Assembly (NCBI GenBank): GCA_902565895.1
Contig: CACFGV010000010.1
Span: 1-60,636, forward strand
Source: K189A clade bacterium
GTDB lineage: Bacteria > Pseudomonadota > Gammaproteobacteria > Pseudomonadales > Azotimanducaceae
DNA length: 60,636 nt
Direction: 5' to 3'
Part shown: one piece after another, positions 10,033-19,366 of the stretch
Layout of the letters: the number at the start of each line of letters is the position of its first letter
Position numbering within the stretch: position 1 is the first letter of the stretch
Position numbers and translations under genes: made by a program
The notes under the pieces: generated by a model
The model's input: only the letters and a program-made list of their open reading frames with translations
Told to the model about the DNA's origin: nothing
Database searches by the model: none

Positions 10033-11017
10033 ACTGATGCCAGTAGATCGACTTGACAACCAAAAGGGCGTCGCTCTTATCAGCGTATTATTGGTTGTTG
10101 CAGTGCTTGTTGCGATCACCACGCGTTTGCTTAGCGGCCACAATCTTGTTGTTCATCACCATAGTGCCTCATTCGAGCAGAACCAAGCGCTGCAATACGC
10201 GTACGGCGCAGAGACGTTTGCCCGACAGGTTTTATTCGAAGATCATTCCACCTCTGGCCCAGGAGTCGATCACCTAGGTGAGTCCTGGGCGCGTCAAGTT
10301 TTACCTTTTGAGCTGGATGACATCGGCTATATGGAAGCGCAAATAACCGACCTGAACGGATGTTTTAATCTGAATTCTCTAGCAGCGACGGATGACGTCG
10401 TTCAGAAGCGCTCATTAAAAAGGCTCAAACGCATGCTGCGTGAATTACAAATCAACGAAGCATTCGCAGATAACGTTCGAGACTGGGTAGACGCTGACGA
10501 TCGAGTGAATGGTTTTGGTGCTGAGGACACCACTTATCTTGGTAAGTTTCCTCCTCATAGAGCGGCAAATACGACTATTTCCCATGAGTCTGAACTTTTC
10601 CTCTTAGATATTGCAGAACCAGAACAGGTAAGGCGGTTATTACCATATGTTTGTCTGCTGCCTTTTACCGACAACAATATAAACGTTAATACCGCGAATG
10701 CTTTGACCTTAGCCACGTTAGATGACGGTATTGGCCTGGGGAGTGCGGAAGCGATCACCATGACAGATAGGGCGTTCCAAAGCGTTGAAGAGTTTGTCGC
10801 CGCACATCCTGAGTTTGCGGCAGTAGCCGAGGACTTGACGGTCAGAAGTGAACACTTTGCTATGCATGCCCAGGCGGTGGTAGGGGGTGCATCAGTAACC
10901 CTATATTCGCATCTTTCACGAAATTTATCGGATGGACGAATAACAGTGTTGCAACGAGATTTTGCTAAACTCTTCCGCTCTTCATTGAGCATCGAATCCT
11001 CTCAGGACAATCAATAA
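10025..11017 (+). CDS. gspK: minor pseudopilin GspK
   Basis: A 330-residue protein. After a 15-residue leader the sequence reads KG then VALISVLLVVAVLVAI. Position 5 of the mature N-terminus is not Glu, as is typical of GspK. The large body with NLNSLAA and VNVNTA-like (NINVNTANALTLA) segments fits the GspK alpha-domain insert. GspK caps the pseudopilus. The GTG start lies inside gspJ; an in-frame ATG at 10037 is an alternative. Confidence 0.92.
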   Translation: MSKLMPVDRLDNQKGVALISVLLVVAVLVAITTRLLSGHNLVVHHHSASFEQNQALQYAYGAETFARQVLFEDHSTSGPGVDHLGESWARQVLPFELDDIGYMEAQITDLNGCFNLNSLAATDDVVQKRSLKRLKRMLRELQINEAFADNVRDWVDADDRVNGFGAEDTTYLGKFPPHRAANTTISHESELFLLDIAEPEQVRRLLPYVCLLPFTDNNINVNTANALTLATLDDGIGLGSAEAITMTDRAFQSVEEFVAAHPEFAAVAEDLTVRSEHFAMHAQAVVGGASVTLYSHLSRNLSDGRITVLQRDFAKLFRSSLSIESSQDNQ

Positions 11018-12273
11018 TGTCGCGACTTATTATTCGGATTCTAGAACGCAACGAAACACCAACGGATGATGTTGGCACCGCGCTTGATTGGGTTGATCAC
11101 ACTTTGCAATGGGCATGGATTCGTAGTGACCAAAGTTTCGTGCAGGGGGAAACTACTGCCAGCGCTTTATTCACCCAGCTAGCGCCGCTGATCGAAGCCG
11201 AGTCGGACATAAATTCGATTACCGTCGTCATACCGAGCGAGCAAGTGTTGATGCTTTCTTGCAGTGTGCCCGGCCGCAATAGTGGCCAGATTCGTCAAGC
11301 GCTGCCTTATGCCCTTGAAGAGCATGTGGCTACTGATATTGAAACGATGCATATAGCTGTCGGCCCAATAAAGAGCGGCCAACCGATTGATTGTGCATTG
11401 ATAGAAAATGAGCAAATTGGTTTATGGAAGTCTTGGCTGGCTAACTACGAGATCGATGCCGACGTGTTAGTTTCACAAGCGCAATTAGCAAGCTCAGAGA
11501 CAAATGACTGCGCAATTTTTATCAATGGGCATCAGGCGACGATTGTGAATAATCAAACCAGTGCCACAATTGAACGAGACGACTTAGTGGCCATGCTAGA
11601 GCCGCTTGAGATAGACAACATTTTCATTATTGGCTCTGCGCTCACCGATCTTGAACGCAGTCAGATTAATACAGATATAAATATCACCGAACAGTTAGAC
11701 GGGACTATGTATCTGGTCGAGAGGCTCACGAAAGATAACCCGATAAACTTATTTCAAGGCGAGTACGCAGTAGAAAACAGTAAGGGCAGCGTACAAAAAC
11801 AGATCACAAAAATGGTCAAGCTCGCGGGATTATGGCTAGTGGTCTATCTAGGAGGGTTGGCGATGCAGGGTGGTTGGCTATCTTATCAAGCTGATCAACT
11901 GGCACAGGCAAACAGAGAAAGTTATGCCGAACTGTTTCCGCAAGACTCCGTGCCCATAACCGCGGCACAACTTCGACGTCGATTCGAGGGCAAGTTAAGA
12001 AGCCAAGGACGACAGGATAGTGTGGCGCCCATGAACTTTGTCCAGTTGCTTAGCGATACTGCGCCAATATTCGGTACCAAAGGCAGCCTTCAGTCACTGT
12101 CCTATCTACAAGACAGAAAGGAAATGATCTTTGAAATGGAACTGAAAGGCTACAATCACGTAGACCAGATTCAGACCGAACTTAAAGGCCGGGGTGTCGA
12201 TATAGAAGTGATCAGCGCGAGATCAATTGACGGCGGCATCAGTGCACGACTGCGAGCGAAGTACATAAAATGA
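11017..12273 (+). CDS. gspL: type II secretion protein GspL
   Basis: A 418-residue bitopic protein with an N-terminal actin-like cytoplasmic domain (RQALPYALEEHVATDIE is recognisable), one membrane segment near residues 270-288 (LAGLWLVVYLGGLAMQGG) and a periplasmic ferredoxin-like domain. It links GspE to the membrane platform. The start overlaps the gspK stop (TAATG) and the end overlaps gspM (ATGA). Confidence 0.9.
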   Translation: MSRLIIRILERNETPTDDVGTALDWVDHTLQWAWIRSDQSFVQGETTASALFTQLAPLIEAESDINSITVVIPSEQVLMLSCSVPGRNSGQIRQALPYALEEHVATDIETMHIAVGPIKSGQPIDCALIENEQIGLWKSWLANYEIDADVLVSQAQLASSETNDCAIFINGHQATIVNNQTSATIERDDLVAMLEPLEIDNIFIIGSALTDLERSQINTDINITEQLDGTMYLVERLTKDNPINLFQGEYAVENSKGSVQKQITKMVKLAGLWLVVYLGGLAMQGGWLSYQADQLAQANRESYAELFPQDSVPITAAQLRRRFEGKLRSQGRQDSVAPMNFVQLLSDTAPIFGTKGSLQSLSYLQDRKEMIFEMELKGYNHVDQIQTELKGRGVDIEVISARSIDGGISARLRAKYIK

Positions 12274-12788
12274 GCACCGCACAAAGTCTTACAGCTCGAT
12301 TACAGCAAGGCAGTATAGGCCAATGGTATGTAACGAAATCACCAACAGATCAACTGATCATAAAGATATTAGTCGCACTCATTGCAGGGACTATCACTTA
12401 TACAGCAGTGTGGAAACCGGTTAGCTACTATAACCAAGACCAACAAGCGCGCTACGTTACTGAATTAACGTTATATGAGTGGATCATCTTGAACCAAGCG
12501 ACGCTGAGCCTACGCGCAACACAACCAATTAGTAGCAATAACTCATTGGCATTAATATCCAGCACTACTACCGCCGCCAACCAAAACCAAATAAAGTTAG
12601 AGCGTCTCCAACCAACCACCGACGGAGGCGTTAGCGTCTCCTTACAAGAGCAGCAATTTGACCAAGTCCTAAAGTGGCTATCTTCGCTAGAGAACAGACA
12701 GGGGCTCATCCTTGAACGATTGTCAATTGATCGCAGCGATAAGAGCAGCAAAGTAAGCGGGCAAGTCAAGTTGCTTAAACCTGAATAG
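12270..12788 (+). CDS. gspM: type II secretion protein GspM
   Basis: A 172-residue protein with one membrane segment near residues 29-48 (LIIKILVALIAGTITYTAVW) and a small periplasmic domain. It is the last gene of the operon, overlaps gspL by four bases and is convergent with the DUF2061 gene. Sequence conservation of GspM is low, so the call leans on position, size and topology. No gspN, gspC or gspD follows. Confidence 0.88.
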   Translation: MSTAQSLTARLQQGSIGQWYVTKSPTDQLIIKILVALIAGTITYTAVWKPVSYYNQDQQARYVTELTLYEWIILNQATLSLRATQPISSNNSLALISSTTTAANQNQIKLERLQPTTDGGVSVSLQEQQFDQVLKWLSSLENRQGLILERLSIDRSDKSSKVSGQVKLLKPE

Positions 12789-12835
12789 GTTGTTTAACCC
12801 AATTACTATTGATCGTATAGCGCTATGGTTGGCAG

Positions 12836-13051
12836 CTACCGGATCATTTGCCAAGCGCGCTCGTGGAAGTAGTAAATTGCGAATTTCAAGAAAAATTCAA
12901 TGCCGCCAATAAGAATCGCCGTATCGATTTCCCCAGTGATGGAGAAAGCAATGCATGCGGTCGTAAGTGTTGCGGTTATTCTCCAGGTAAACGCTTTAGC
13001 AAGGCTGCGAGTTTTCGAATTAGGCTGCCTGACCAATCCTAAGATACCCAC
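12836..13051 (-). CDS. DUF2061 small membrane protein
   Basis: A 71-residue protein with the DUF2061 pattern KAFTWRITATLTTACIAF, then two hydrophobic stretches and FFLKFAIYYFHERAW. The function of DUF2061 is not established; it often sits beside or is fused to sulfate-assimilation genes. The GTG start overlaps the cysNC stop by one base (TAGTG), so it is the last gene of the cysD-cysNC operon. That placement suggests a role tied to sulfate activation, but this is inference. Confidence 0.8.
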   Translation of the reverse strand: MGILGLVRQPNSKTRSLAKAFTWRITATLTTACIAFSITGEIDTAILIGGIEFFLKFAIYYFHERAWQMIR

Positions 13052-14973
13052 TAGCGATCAATTCCGCTCTTAATTAAATCGACCAGCTTATCGGCCGCTT
13101 CAGTAATACTAAGTTCGTCGGTTTTTAGAATCAGTTCAGGACTCTCTGGTACCTCATAGTCGCTATCTATCCCAGTAAAGTTTGGTAATTCGCCACTCCT
13201 CGCTTTTTTATAAAGTCCTTTTGGATCCCTGGTTTCGGCGACATCTAACGAAGCATCAATAAACACCTCCATAAAGTCGCCCTGGTCAAACAGGCCTCTA
13301 GCCATGTCCCTTTCAGCCCTGAATGGCGAAATAAAAGAGGTCAAAACAATTACTCCAGCATCCAAGAACAGTTTGGCTACTTCGGCTATGCGTCTGATAT
13401 TTTCGACTCGGTCGGCAACGGTAAAGCCAAGATCCTTAGTTAGGCCATGCCTGACATTATCTCCATCTAGGATGTAGGTGCGGAACCCTTGGGCATGCAA
13501 TACAGTCTCAGCCGCATTCGCAATGGTCGATTTGCCTGCCCCAGATAAACCAGTGAGCCAAATCACTTTGCCTTTGTGGCCTGCCAATTTTTCCCGAGAT
13601 TCCCTATCTACCGACAGGCTCTGCTTGTGAATGTTAGAGGCGCGCCGGAGCTCATAGCGGATCATTCCAGCAGCCACGGTAGCGTTGGAGTAGCGATCTA
13701 CGAGAACGAAAGCGCCCAGGCTCGGGCATTCGTCATAAGGCTCGAATGGGAGTTTTTTGTCGAGGCGAATCTGCACTCTAGCAATTTCGTTTAGTTCCAG
13801 GCTTTTTCCTGAGAAATACTCTAACGAATTAATATCGTACTTATATTTTATCTCTGAAAGCGTAGCGTTAGCTGCGTTTGAAGCCAGTTGAAAGTGGTAA
13901 TTCCTTCCCACGTACCCCTCGTCTGCATCCATCCAAACCAACTCGGCTTCAAATTGATCGGAAACCCCGCAAGGTTGCTCAATGGACGAAATCAAGTCAC
14001 CTCGGGACAGGTCAATCTCTTTATCAAGAGTTAGGGTCACAGCTTGGTCGGTAAGTGCTTTATCGAGTTTGTCTTCAAACAGCACAATTTCTTCTATTTT
14101 TGCGGTCTGACCGGACGGTAGTGCAATAACTTCATCGCCTTGCTGTATCTCGCCAGCGATCACGGTGCCGGAGAATCCTCGAAAGTTGGACGTTGGTCTA
14201 TTCACCCACTGCACAGGGAAGCGAAAGGGGTGATCGTGTAAACTTTGCCGTACCTCAACGGTCTCGAGAAAGCCCAATAAAGTTGGCCCCTGATACCAAG
14301 TGGTATTTCGCGATCGCTCGATCACGTTGTCTCCCTTCAGAGCCGAGAGAGGAATTGCGGTAACGGATTTAAATTGCAGCTGTGATTGCAGCGGCTCATA
14401 GGCCGCACAGATTTCGTCAAATACCTGATTTGAATAATCGACCAAGTCCATCTTATTTACTGCCAGAACCACATGCTGTGTCCCAAGCAGCGAAGTGATA
14501 AAGGAGTGACGCCTGGTCTGGGTCAATATTCCTTGGCTTGCATCGACTAAAATAATCGCAACATCCGCAGTAGACGCACCGGTCACCATATTCCGCGTGT
14601 ATTGCTCGTGTCCCGGCGTGTCTGCAACTATGAACTTTCGTCGATCAGTATTGAAAAAGCGGTAGGCGACGTCGATTGTAATCCCCTGCTCACGCTCAGC
14701 GGCAAGACCATCCACGAGCAGCGCAAAATCGATGTCTCCACCCTGTGTGCCGACTTTTTTGGAATCACTTTGCAGAGACGTTACTTGATCTTCAAAAATG
14801 AGTTGGGCTTCAAAAAGCATACGTCCTATGAGTGTGCTTTTGCCGTCATCTACAGAGCCGCAAGTAATGAACCTCAGTAGATCCAGTTGAGCTTGATTGT
14901 CAATATAAGCGTCTACCCGCGCTTGAACGTCTTTATTGGGAGCGTTTGTTTGAGAAATGTCGGAGCTTTTCAC
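13051..14973 (-). CDS. cysNC: bifunctional sulfate adenylyltransferase subunit 1 / adenylylsulfate kinase (CysNC)
   Basis: A 640-residue fusion. The N-terminal part is a GTPase of the EF-Tu type (GSVDDGKST near residues 39-48, [16 protein letters not shown]) that drives APS formation by CysD. The C-terminal part from about residue 465 is APS kinase (GLSGAGKST, then DGDNVRHGL and [10 protein letters not shown]), which makes PAPS. The GTG start overlaps the cysD stop by one base. PAPS is the sulfate donor for the sulfotransferase at 22.9-23.8 kb, and many CysNC systems serve polymer sulfation rather than assimilation. Confidence 0.95.
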   Translation of the reverse strand: MKSSDISQTNAPNKDVQARVDAYIDNQAQLDLLRFITCGSVDDGKSTLIGRMLFEAQLIFEDQVTSLQSDSKKVGTQGGDIDFALLVDGLAAEREQGITIDVAYRFFNTDRRKFIVADTPGHEQYTRNMVTGASTADVAIILVDASQGILTQTRRHSFITSLLGTQHVVLAVNKMDLVDYSNQVFDEICAAYEPLQSQLQFKSVTAIPLSALKGDNVIERSRNTTWYQGPTLLGFLETVEVRQSLHDHPFRFPVQWVNRPTSNFRGFSGTVIAGEIQQGDEVIALPSGQTAKIEEIVLFEDKLDKALTDQAVTLTLDKEIDLSRGDLISSIEQPCGVSDQFEAELVWMDADEGYVGRNYHFQLASNAANATLSEIKYKYDINSLEYFSGKSLELNEIARVQIRLDKKLPFEPYDECPSLGAFVLVDRYSNATVAAGMIRYELRRASNIHKQSLSVDRESREKLAGHKGKVIWLTGLSGAGKSTIANAAETVLHAQGFRTYILDGDNVRHGLTKDLGFTVADRVENIRRIAEVAKLFLDAGVIVLTSFISPFRAERDMARGLFDQGDFMEVFIDASLDVAETRDPKGLYKKARSGELPNFTGIDSDYEVPESPELILKTDELSITEAADKLVDLIKSGIDR

Positions 14974-16517
14974 TAGAAATAACCCTCCTGTTTCTTTTTC
15001 TCCATAGAGGAGCCGCCGTCACTATCTATAGCTCGGCCCTCGCGCTCGCTGGTTCGACTTTGCAGCAGCTCCAATACTATTTGCGACAGATCATTAGCAG
15101 TGGATTCAACAGCCCCGGTTAACGGATAACAACCCAACGTTCGAAAACGAACCATGGGTGTTTCAATGGTCTCATCAGGTAGCAGCTGCATTCTGTCGTC
15201 ATCAACCATAATGAGCATGCCGTTTCGGCGCACAATTGGACGCTCAGCCGCGAAGTACAATTGAACAATTGGAATGTTCTCGCGATAGATGTACTGCCAG
15301 ATATCAAGCTCAGTCCAATTGGATAAAGGGAAAACCCGAACACTTTCGTCTTGGTTCTTTCGGCAGTTATAAATGTTCCAAATTTCCGGGCGCTGGTTTT
15401 TCGGATCCCAACGATGGCTGCTGCTTCTGAAGGAAAAAATTCGTTCTTTAGCGCGACTTTTTTCTTCATCGCGCCTAGCACCGCCAAAGGCCACATCAAA
15501 TTTGTGCGCATCCAGGGCCTGTTTTAGGCCTTGGGTCTTCATTATGTCCGTGTGCAGGGCACTTCCATGATCGAAAGGATTAATGTTTTTCTCAACACCC
15601 TCTGGATTTATATGTACGATTAGATCCATACCAGACTCTTCGGCCATCATGTCACGGAATTCGTACATGGCCTTAAATTTCCATCGGGTATCCACGTGCA
15701 TGAGCGGGAAGGGCGGAGGGCTAGGATAAAATGCCTTTCGCGCAAGATGCAGCATCACGGAAGAATCCTTGCCCACTGAATAAAGCATTACTGGATTATC
15801 CGCGTGGGCCATCACTTCGCGAATAATATGTATGCTCTCAGCTTCTAATCGATCGAGGTGAGTAAGACCGCCAGAATTTTTGGACGCTGTGTTACGTATC
15901 GGTATGTCCGGGTTATGCATTTTTTTCAAAGGTTCCGAAAAGTGAGAGGTTGCGATGTGAATTCGTGACTTAGCTGGTTTTTCAGGGATCAGATTTTGCT
16001 GCGCTCTGTATAATTCAACCAAGGGGCCGGAGGGGAATATTGAGCACAGTGATTCCGGGCACAATTGCTCAAAAGCCCAGTTGATTGTTTCCAAGTTGTC
16101 GCTTTGCAAAAGCATCCACTTCTTTGCGCCGCGACCATCTTGGACAACTAAGGCGTGGTCGGGCTGGACTGGCTCGGGGGAACTTACGCCACAAGCATCA
16201 TCACCCAAAACCTGAGGCTCGCCATCAATTGCATGTATGCTGGCAAAATAAACTTTCCTTCTTTTACGCCGAGCGTCGGATAACAGAGAAGAAAACACCA
16301 TCTGAACGCTTGAACGGCCATAACCATCAAACTGTTCAGCGCTATCACTAAACGTTTCTAGCCAGCTCAGGCCGTCTAAAAATCTCTCAAAAGAACGTTT
16401 ACTGAGCTGGATCTCTTTGCTTTTTAGGGCTTCAGCTACACCTGCTAGATCCCAAACGGTGCAGGGGGACTGCCGCATAAATTCAATCAGAAGTTGGCTG
16501 TACGGTTCGTTCGGCAT
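14973..16517 (-). CDS. cysD: sulfate adenylyltransferase subunit 2 (CysD) with a long N-terminal extension
   Basis: From the ATG of [10 protein letters not shown] the protein has 514 residues, while CysD is normally about 300. The canonical CysD starts near residue 218 ([18 protein letters not shown]), with the PP-loop SVGKDS near 247 and [16 protein letters not shown] and the C-terminal [12 protein letters not shown] all intact. Residues 1 to about 215 match no domain I recognise. They are continuous in frame with no stop, and I see no good ribosome binding site before the internal Met at 15920, so the extension is probably translated. A TTG at 16529 is an alternative start. It is the first gene of the cysD-cysNC-DUF2061 operon. 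Confidence 0.88.
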   Translation of the reverse strand: MPNEPYSQLLIEFMRQSPCTVWDLAGVAEALKSKEIQLSKRSFERFLDGLSWLETFSDSAEQFDGYGRSSVQMVFSSLLSDARRKRRKVYFASIHAIDGEPQVLGDDACGVSSPEPVQPDHALVVQDGRGAKKWMLLQSDNLETINWAFEQLCPESLCSIFPSGPLVELYRAQQNLIPEKPAKSRIHIATSHFSEPLKKMHNPDIPIRNTASKNSGGLTHLDRLEAESIHIIREVMAHADNPVMLYSVGKDSSVMLHLARKAFYPSPPPFPLMHVDTRWKFKAMYEFRDMMAEESGMDLIVHINPEGVEKNINPFDHGSALHTDIMKTQGLKQALDAHKFDVAFGGARRDEEKSRAKERIFSFRSSSHRWDPKNQRPEIWNIYNCRKNQDESVRVFPLSNWTELDIWQYIYRENIPIVQLYFAAERPIVRRNGMLIMVDDDRMQLLPDETIETPMVRFRTLGCYPLTGAVESTANDLSQIVLELLQSRTSEREGRAIDSDGGSSMEKKKQEGYF

Positions 16518-16832
16518 TGTCGGTCGCAATGTGCAAAAATTTCTTGATCGTGTGCAGTTTATTTCGTTTTAAGTTCTATGCGCAATTAATTTGCATTATT
16601 TTTCGTATTGCGACTAATTGATTTAATTTGCATCGATGCTCACATACGCGACCTCACGCGCATATTCCAAGCTCTACATTCAAAACACTCGCCGCTTTAT
16701 GTGAGATTAATAAAGCTTGAATCAGTGCGAAGTTTTTATTTTACATAATATAGATTATACGACAAATTAGTATTCATACGTTGCTGCGGGCCTTTGCCGT
16801 ATAGGCTGACCATCGAGCGCCGCCGCGCCTAA
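16518..16832. other. AT-rich upstream region of the cysD operon
   Basis: This stretch of about 315 bases is AT-rich and has no gene-like frame. It should carry the promoter of the minus-strand cysD operon. I see no clear operator. It adjoins the decayed higA on the far side. Confidence 0.4.
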
Positions 16833-17200
16833 TCACCGAAGCTCGTGCATGAAAAAATTGATTAAATGCTCAGCAGCAATAACTGATTCCTCGCGCAACG
16901 GCTATATCATTCTCAGTCAAAGAGACCGTTTGCGCGTGAAATTCGATTAAAACGGTTAATTTTACCGACCGCAGGCTCGAGAGTTTTTACGATGCCCGTA
17001 CGGTCTATCTCAAACTTGATGGCTTCAAAAGGATCAGGGAACTCCATTGAAAAATGCCTTTTTTCACAGGCTTGAATCAGGGTAAACATTACGTCGAGTT
17101 TTTCACCGTCTTACGTGTCAGGCTCGACCATCATCAGACTTTAAATCTCTTTTAACGTTGCTTGCTAGTCGGCATCCGCGCCGCCGGGTTTAATGGCCAT
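16833..17200 (-). pseudogene. higA: decayed HigA-type antitoxin gene
   Basis: Read on the minus strand from the ATG at 17200, the frame gives MAIKPGGADAD, stop, QATLKEI, stop, SLMMVEPDT, stop, then KLDVMFTLIQACEKRHF and FPDPFEAIKFEIDRTGI. After a frameshift it continues with RKRSL, stop, LRMI, stop and a tail LREE..AAEHLINF. Order and content match HigA antitoxins (an N-terminal dimer region, then PDPIEAIKFRM and a C-terminal HTH ending KRPLSLRMIR). At least three early in-frame stops, a frameshift and more stops late show it is dead. It lies two bases after the higB remnant, as in live higBA pairs. Confidence 0.72.
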
Positions 17201-17202
17201 AG

Positions 17203-17345
17203 TCAAACCTTCGGCAGCTCAATGGCCTGTACACCAATTTTGTCGCATTACGAATAAGTGTCGATGAATCAGATTTAAATTAAGCGGTAGGTATAGTTGA
17301 TCCAAACAATCAATGCTTATTACCTAAAATTGTTAAGATGACAGG
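17203..17345 (-). pseudogene. higB: decayed HigB-type toxin gene (3' part)
   Basis: The minus strand reads NNFR, two stops, AL, then IVWINYTYRLI, stop, I, stop, FIDTYS, stop, CDKIGVQAIELPKV, stop. This follows the C-terminal pattern of HigB-type mRNA interferases (hydrophobic strand, then VRFIGTHxEYDKID). Only the C-terminal third is recognisable and it has several stops. It lies directly before the higA remnant. The 5' boundary is uncertain. Confidence 0.55.
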
Positions 17346-17594
17346 CCCGTATTTTAAGGCGTTCGGACATATTTTAAATTTTGAATTCTTAAATATAACG
17401 TGGATGTAGAAGTTTTATACGTGTAATCAAACCTGAAAAATCTTAACGCCATAAGAATTAGTTGTAATGCTGCGCGAAGGCGAAGCTTTTGCGTCTGCGA
17501 CATTAGCATTCTAGAACAAAACCCAAAAATATTGTATTTCGTAGTTAAGCTTATTAGTATCCTTCGGCTCTTACATATTAGATAGGTAGTCTCG

Positions 17595-17993
17595 ATGGAA
17601 TTAACCAATTTAGATACAAAACAACTTAAGCAGGTTATTTCGAAGGCGAGCGCAGCGCTTAACCGCCGACAAAAAGTAGAAAAAGCGATGATTGAAATTC
17701 AGCGCGTCGCAAAAAAGTATAGGTTGAGTAAGGATGAGCTTAAAACAGCCCTTGCCTCGGTCCAGTGTTATAAAACAGTTTCAAACAGTAAGCCTAAATC
17801 GAGTCGCGCAAAAGTTGAGCCCAAATACCAATCTCAAGACGGTTCAAATAAATGGACTGGTCGCGGTAAAACACCGAGTTGGGTAGTCGACATATGTCGG
17901 AGCAAAGGCTTGAGCGTTGAAGACTTTAAATCAGATTCGCGATTTCTTATCCAGAGTACCACGCCCAATCCAAGTAGGACGAATAAAGAATAA
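17595..17993 (+). CDS. H-NS family nucleoid-associated protein
   Basis: A 132-residue protein with an N-terminal helical oligomerisation region (residues 1-55) and a C-terminal DNA-binding motif KWTGRGKTPSWV near residues 86-97, the H-NS-type TWxGxGxxPxW loop that binds AT-rich DNA. Proteins of this kind silence horizontally acquired regions. It is intact, has no operon partner, and sits between a dead toxin-antitoxin pair and an integrase stub at the edge of the AT-rich polysaccharide locus. That suggests a silencer of the locus or island cargo; I cannot tell which. Confidence 0.85.
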   Translation: MELTNLDTKQLKQVISKASAALNRRQKVEKAMIEIQRVAKKYRLSKDELKTALASVQCYKTVSNSKPKSSRAKVEPKYQSQDGSNKWTGRGKTPSWVVDICRSKGLSVEDFKSDSRFLIQSTTPNPSRTNKE

Positions 17994-18307
17994 GTTCACT
18001 CAGATCCTCGGCTGGTTATTCCTAGGGTGTTGGCTGTTTCAAGAATGGAGACGTATTAACGCCCTCTTACACTCTCCAGTTCTCACCGCGGCGACCTGCA
18101 ACACTGTGGTACAGATCGCTATCCTTCTGCGTGAAGTCCTAAATGACACTGAGGTTATCACAGGAAAACGCATCTCAAGCAGGTTCACTCGGGGCGGTGA
18201 TACGATCCTTCTCAAACACTATTACCGATAAGTGTTCAAAGTCGCTCGAAAAACGAATCTACGCCGGAAACCGTAACGCTTGAGTCCGATTATTTCAAAG
18301 ACAGTAC
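17994..18307. other. non-coding remnant sequence between the H-NS gene and the integrase stub
   Basis: An open frame of 104 codons (17917-18231, plus) covers part of this stretch, but it begins inside the H-NS gene in another frame. Its only suggestive segment is GKRISSRFTRGGDTILLKHYYR near 18150-18230, which looks vaguely like the SHSLRVGGAT region of tyrosine recombinases. I read it as further decayed integrase DNA with low confidence. Confidence 0.3.
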
Positions 18308-18412
18308 GCCGTAATCGATTTAATGAAGACCGGCGCATCTTTGGGAAAAATCATGTTGCGAGGTGGTTGGCATTCCAATGGTAGTGCGATGAACTACCTA
18401 CGGTCGTGGTGA
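18308..18412 (+). pseudogene. C-terminal fragment of a tyrosine recombinase / integrase
   Basis: The plus strand reads AVIDLMKTGASLGKIMLRGG then WHSNGSAMNYLRSW and a stop. This is the C-terminal pattern of phage-type tyrosine recombinases: the helix before the catalytic GGW/H region, then the Tyr nucleophile (here in NYLRSW). No intact N-terminal or catalytic core precedes it in frame, so it is a fragment. It marks past mobile DNA at the left edge of the polysaccharide locus. Confidence 0.55.
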
Positions 18413-18428
18413 TCAAGGTTTCGAAGAA

Positions 18429-19364
18429 TTAAGTCTGCGACGCCAGCCAGTGTTCATAGGTTGACGCAATACCGGCTTCTAAGGAACGCACGTTATTCCA
18501 GCCTAGCTCGTGGAGCCGACTACTATCCATCAGCTTTCGCGGTGTTCCATCGGGCTTACTCGCGTCAAAGATTAACTTCGCGTCGTAACCCACAACCTTA
18601 GCTATGATCTCTGCAAGCCCCTTGATAGTGACCTCGCTGCTTGATCCAACATTAATATGCTCATACTCAGAATAGTTTTTAAGGAGAAAGATCAAAGCAT
18701 CTGCCAGGTCATCGCAGTGCAAGAACTCTCGCAAAGGTGACCCCGAACCCCATAGCACAACCTCTTGTGCGCCCGATACTTTCGCTTCGTGAAATTTCCG
18801 AAGCAATGCGGGCAAGACGTGTGAGGTCTCCAAATCATAGTTATCACCGGGACCGTAGAGATTGGTCGGCATTGCTGAAATCCAATCACGTCGGTGTTGC
18901 TTTCGGTACGCCTGACATAGTTTGATGCCAGCAATTTTCGCAATGGCATACCACTCATTCGTGGGCTCTAGGGCACCCGTCAGTAGGCTGCTCTCTCGAA
19001 TAGGCTGATCAGCAAATTTTGGATAAATACAGGACGAGCCAAGAAAGAGCAGACGCCCAACATCATTTTGGTGGGCTGCGGCTAAAATATTATTCTGGAT
19101 AACAAGGTTGTCCTGAAGGAAATCCACCGGCGCCACATTATTCGCGTGAATACCACCAACCTTGGCGGCTGCAAGGACTACGCAGTCGGGACAGTTATTA
19201 GCCATCCAAGCCTGCACCGCGGCATGGTCACAAAGGTCCACGACGTCGCGCCCCGCTACCAACACATCACAACCCTCTGACGCTAGACGGCGAGAAACGG
19301 CTCCACCCACCATTCCCAGGTGACCTGCAACCCAGATTTTTTTACCTTGCAACGAATAAACCAT
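18429..19364 (-). CDS. fcl: GDP-L-fucose synthase
   Basis: A 311-residue SDR-family epimerase/reductase, the normal length. It converts GDP-4-keto-6-deoxymannose to GDP-L-fucose. Motifs are GHLGMVGGA for NADP, FLGSSCIYPKFA, the catalytic YAIAK, and the C-terminal PDGTPRKLMDSSRLHELGW. The start lies two bases after the gmd stop, so the pair is co-transcribed. With manC and gmd it completes the GDP-fucose pathway in this locus. Confidence 0.96.
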   Translation of the reverse strand: MVYSLQGKKIWVAGHLGMVGGAVSRRLASEGCDVLVAGRDVVDLCDHAAVQAWMANNCPDCVVLAAAKVGGIHANNVAPVDFLQDNLVIQNNILAAAHQNDVGRLLFLGSSCIYPKFADQPIRESSLLTGALEPTNEWYAIAKIAGIKLCQAYRKQHRRDWISAMPTNLYGPGDNYDLETSHVLPALLRKFHEAKVSGAQEVVLWGSGSPLREFLHCDDLADALIFLLKNYSEYEHINVGSSSEVTIKGLAEIIAKVVGYDAKLIFDASKPDGTPRKLMDSSRLHELGWNNVRSLEAGIASTYEHWLASQT

Positions 19365-19366
19365 AG

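Noticed and set aside
17917-18231. Plus-strand open frame of 104 codons overlapping the H-NS gene
   Set aside because: It starts inside the H-NS gene in another frame, has no ribosome binding site and no family resemblance beyond a vague integrase-like tail.
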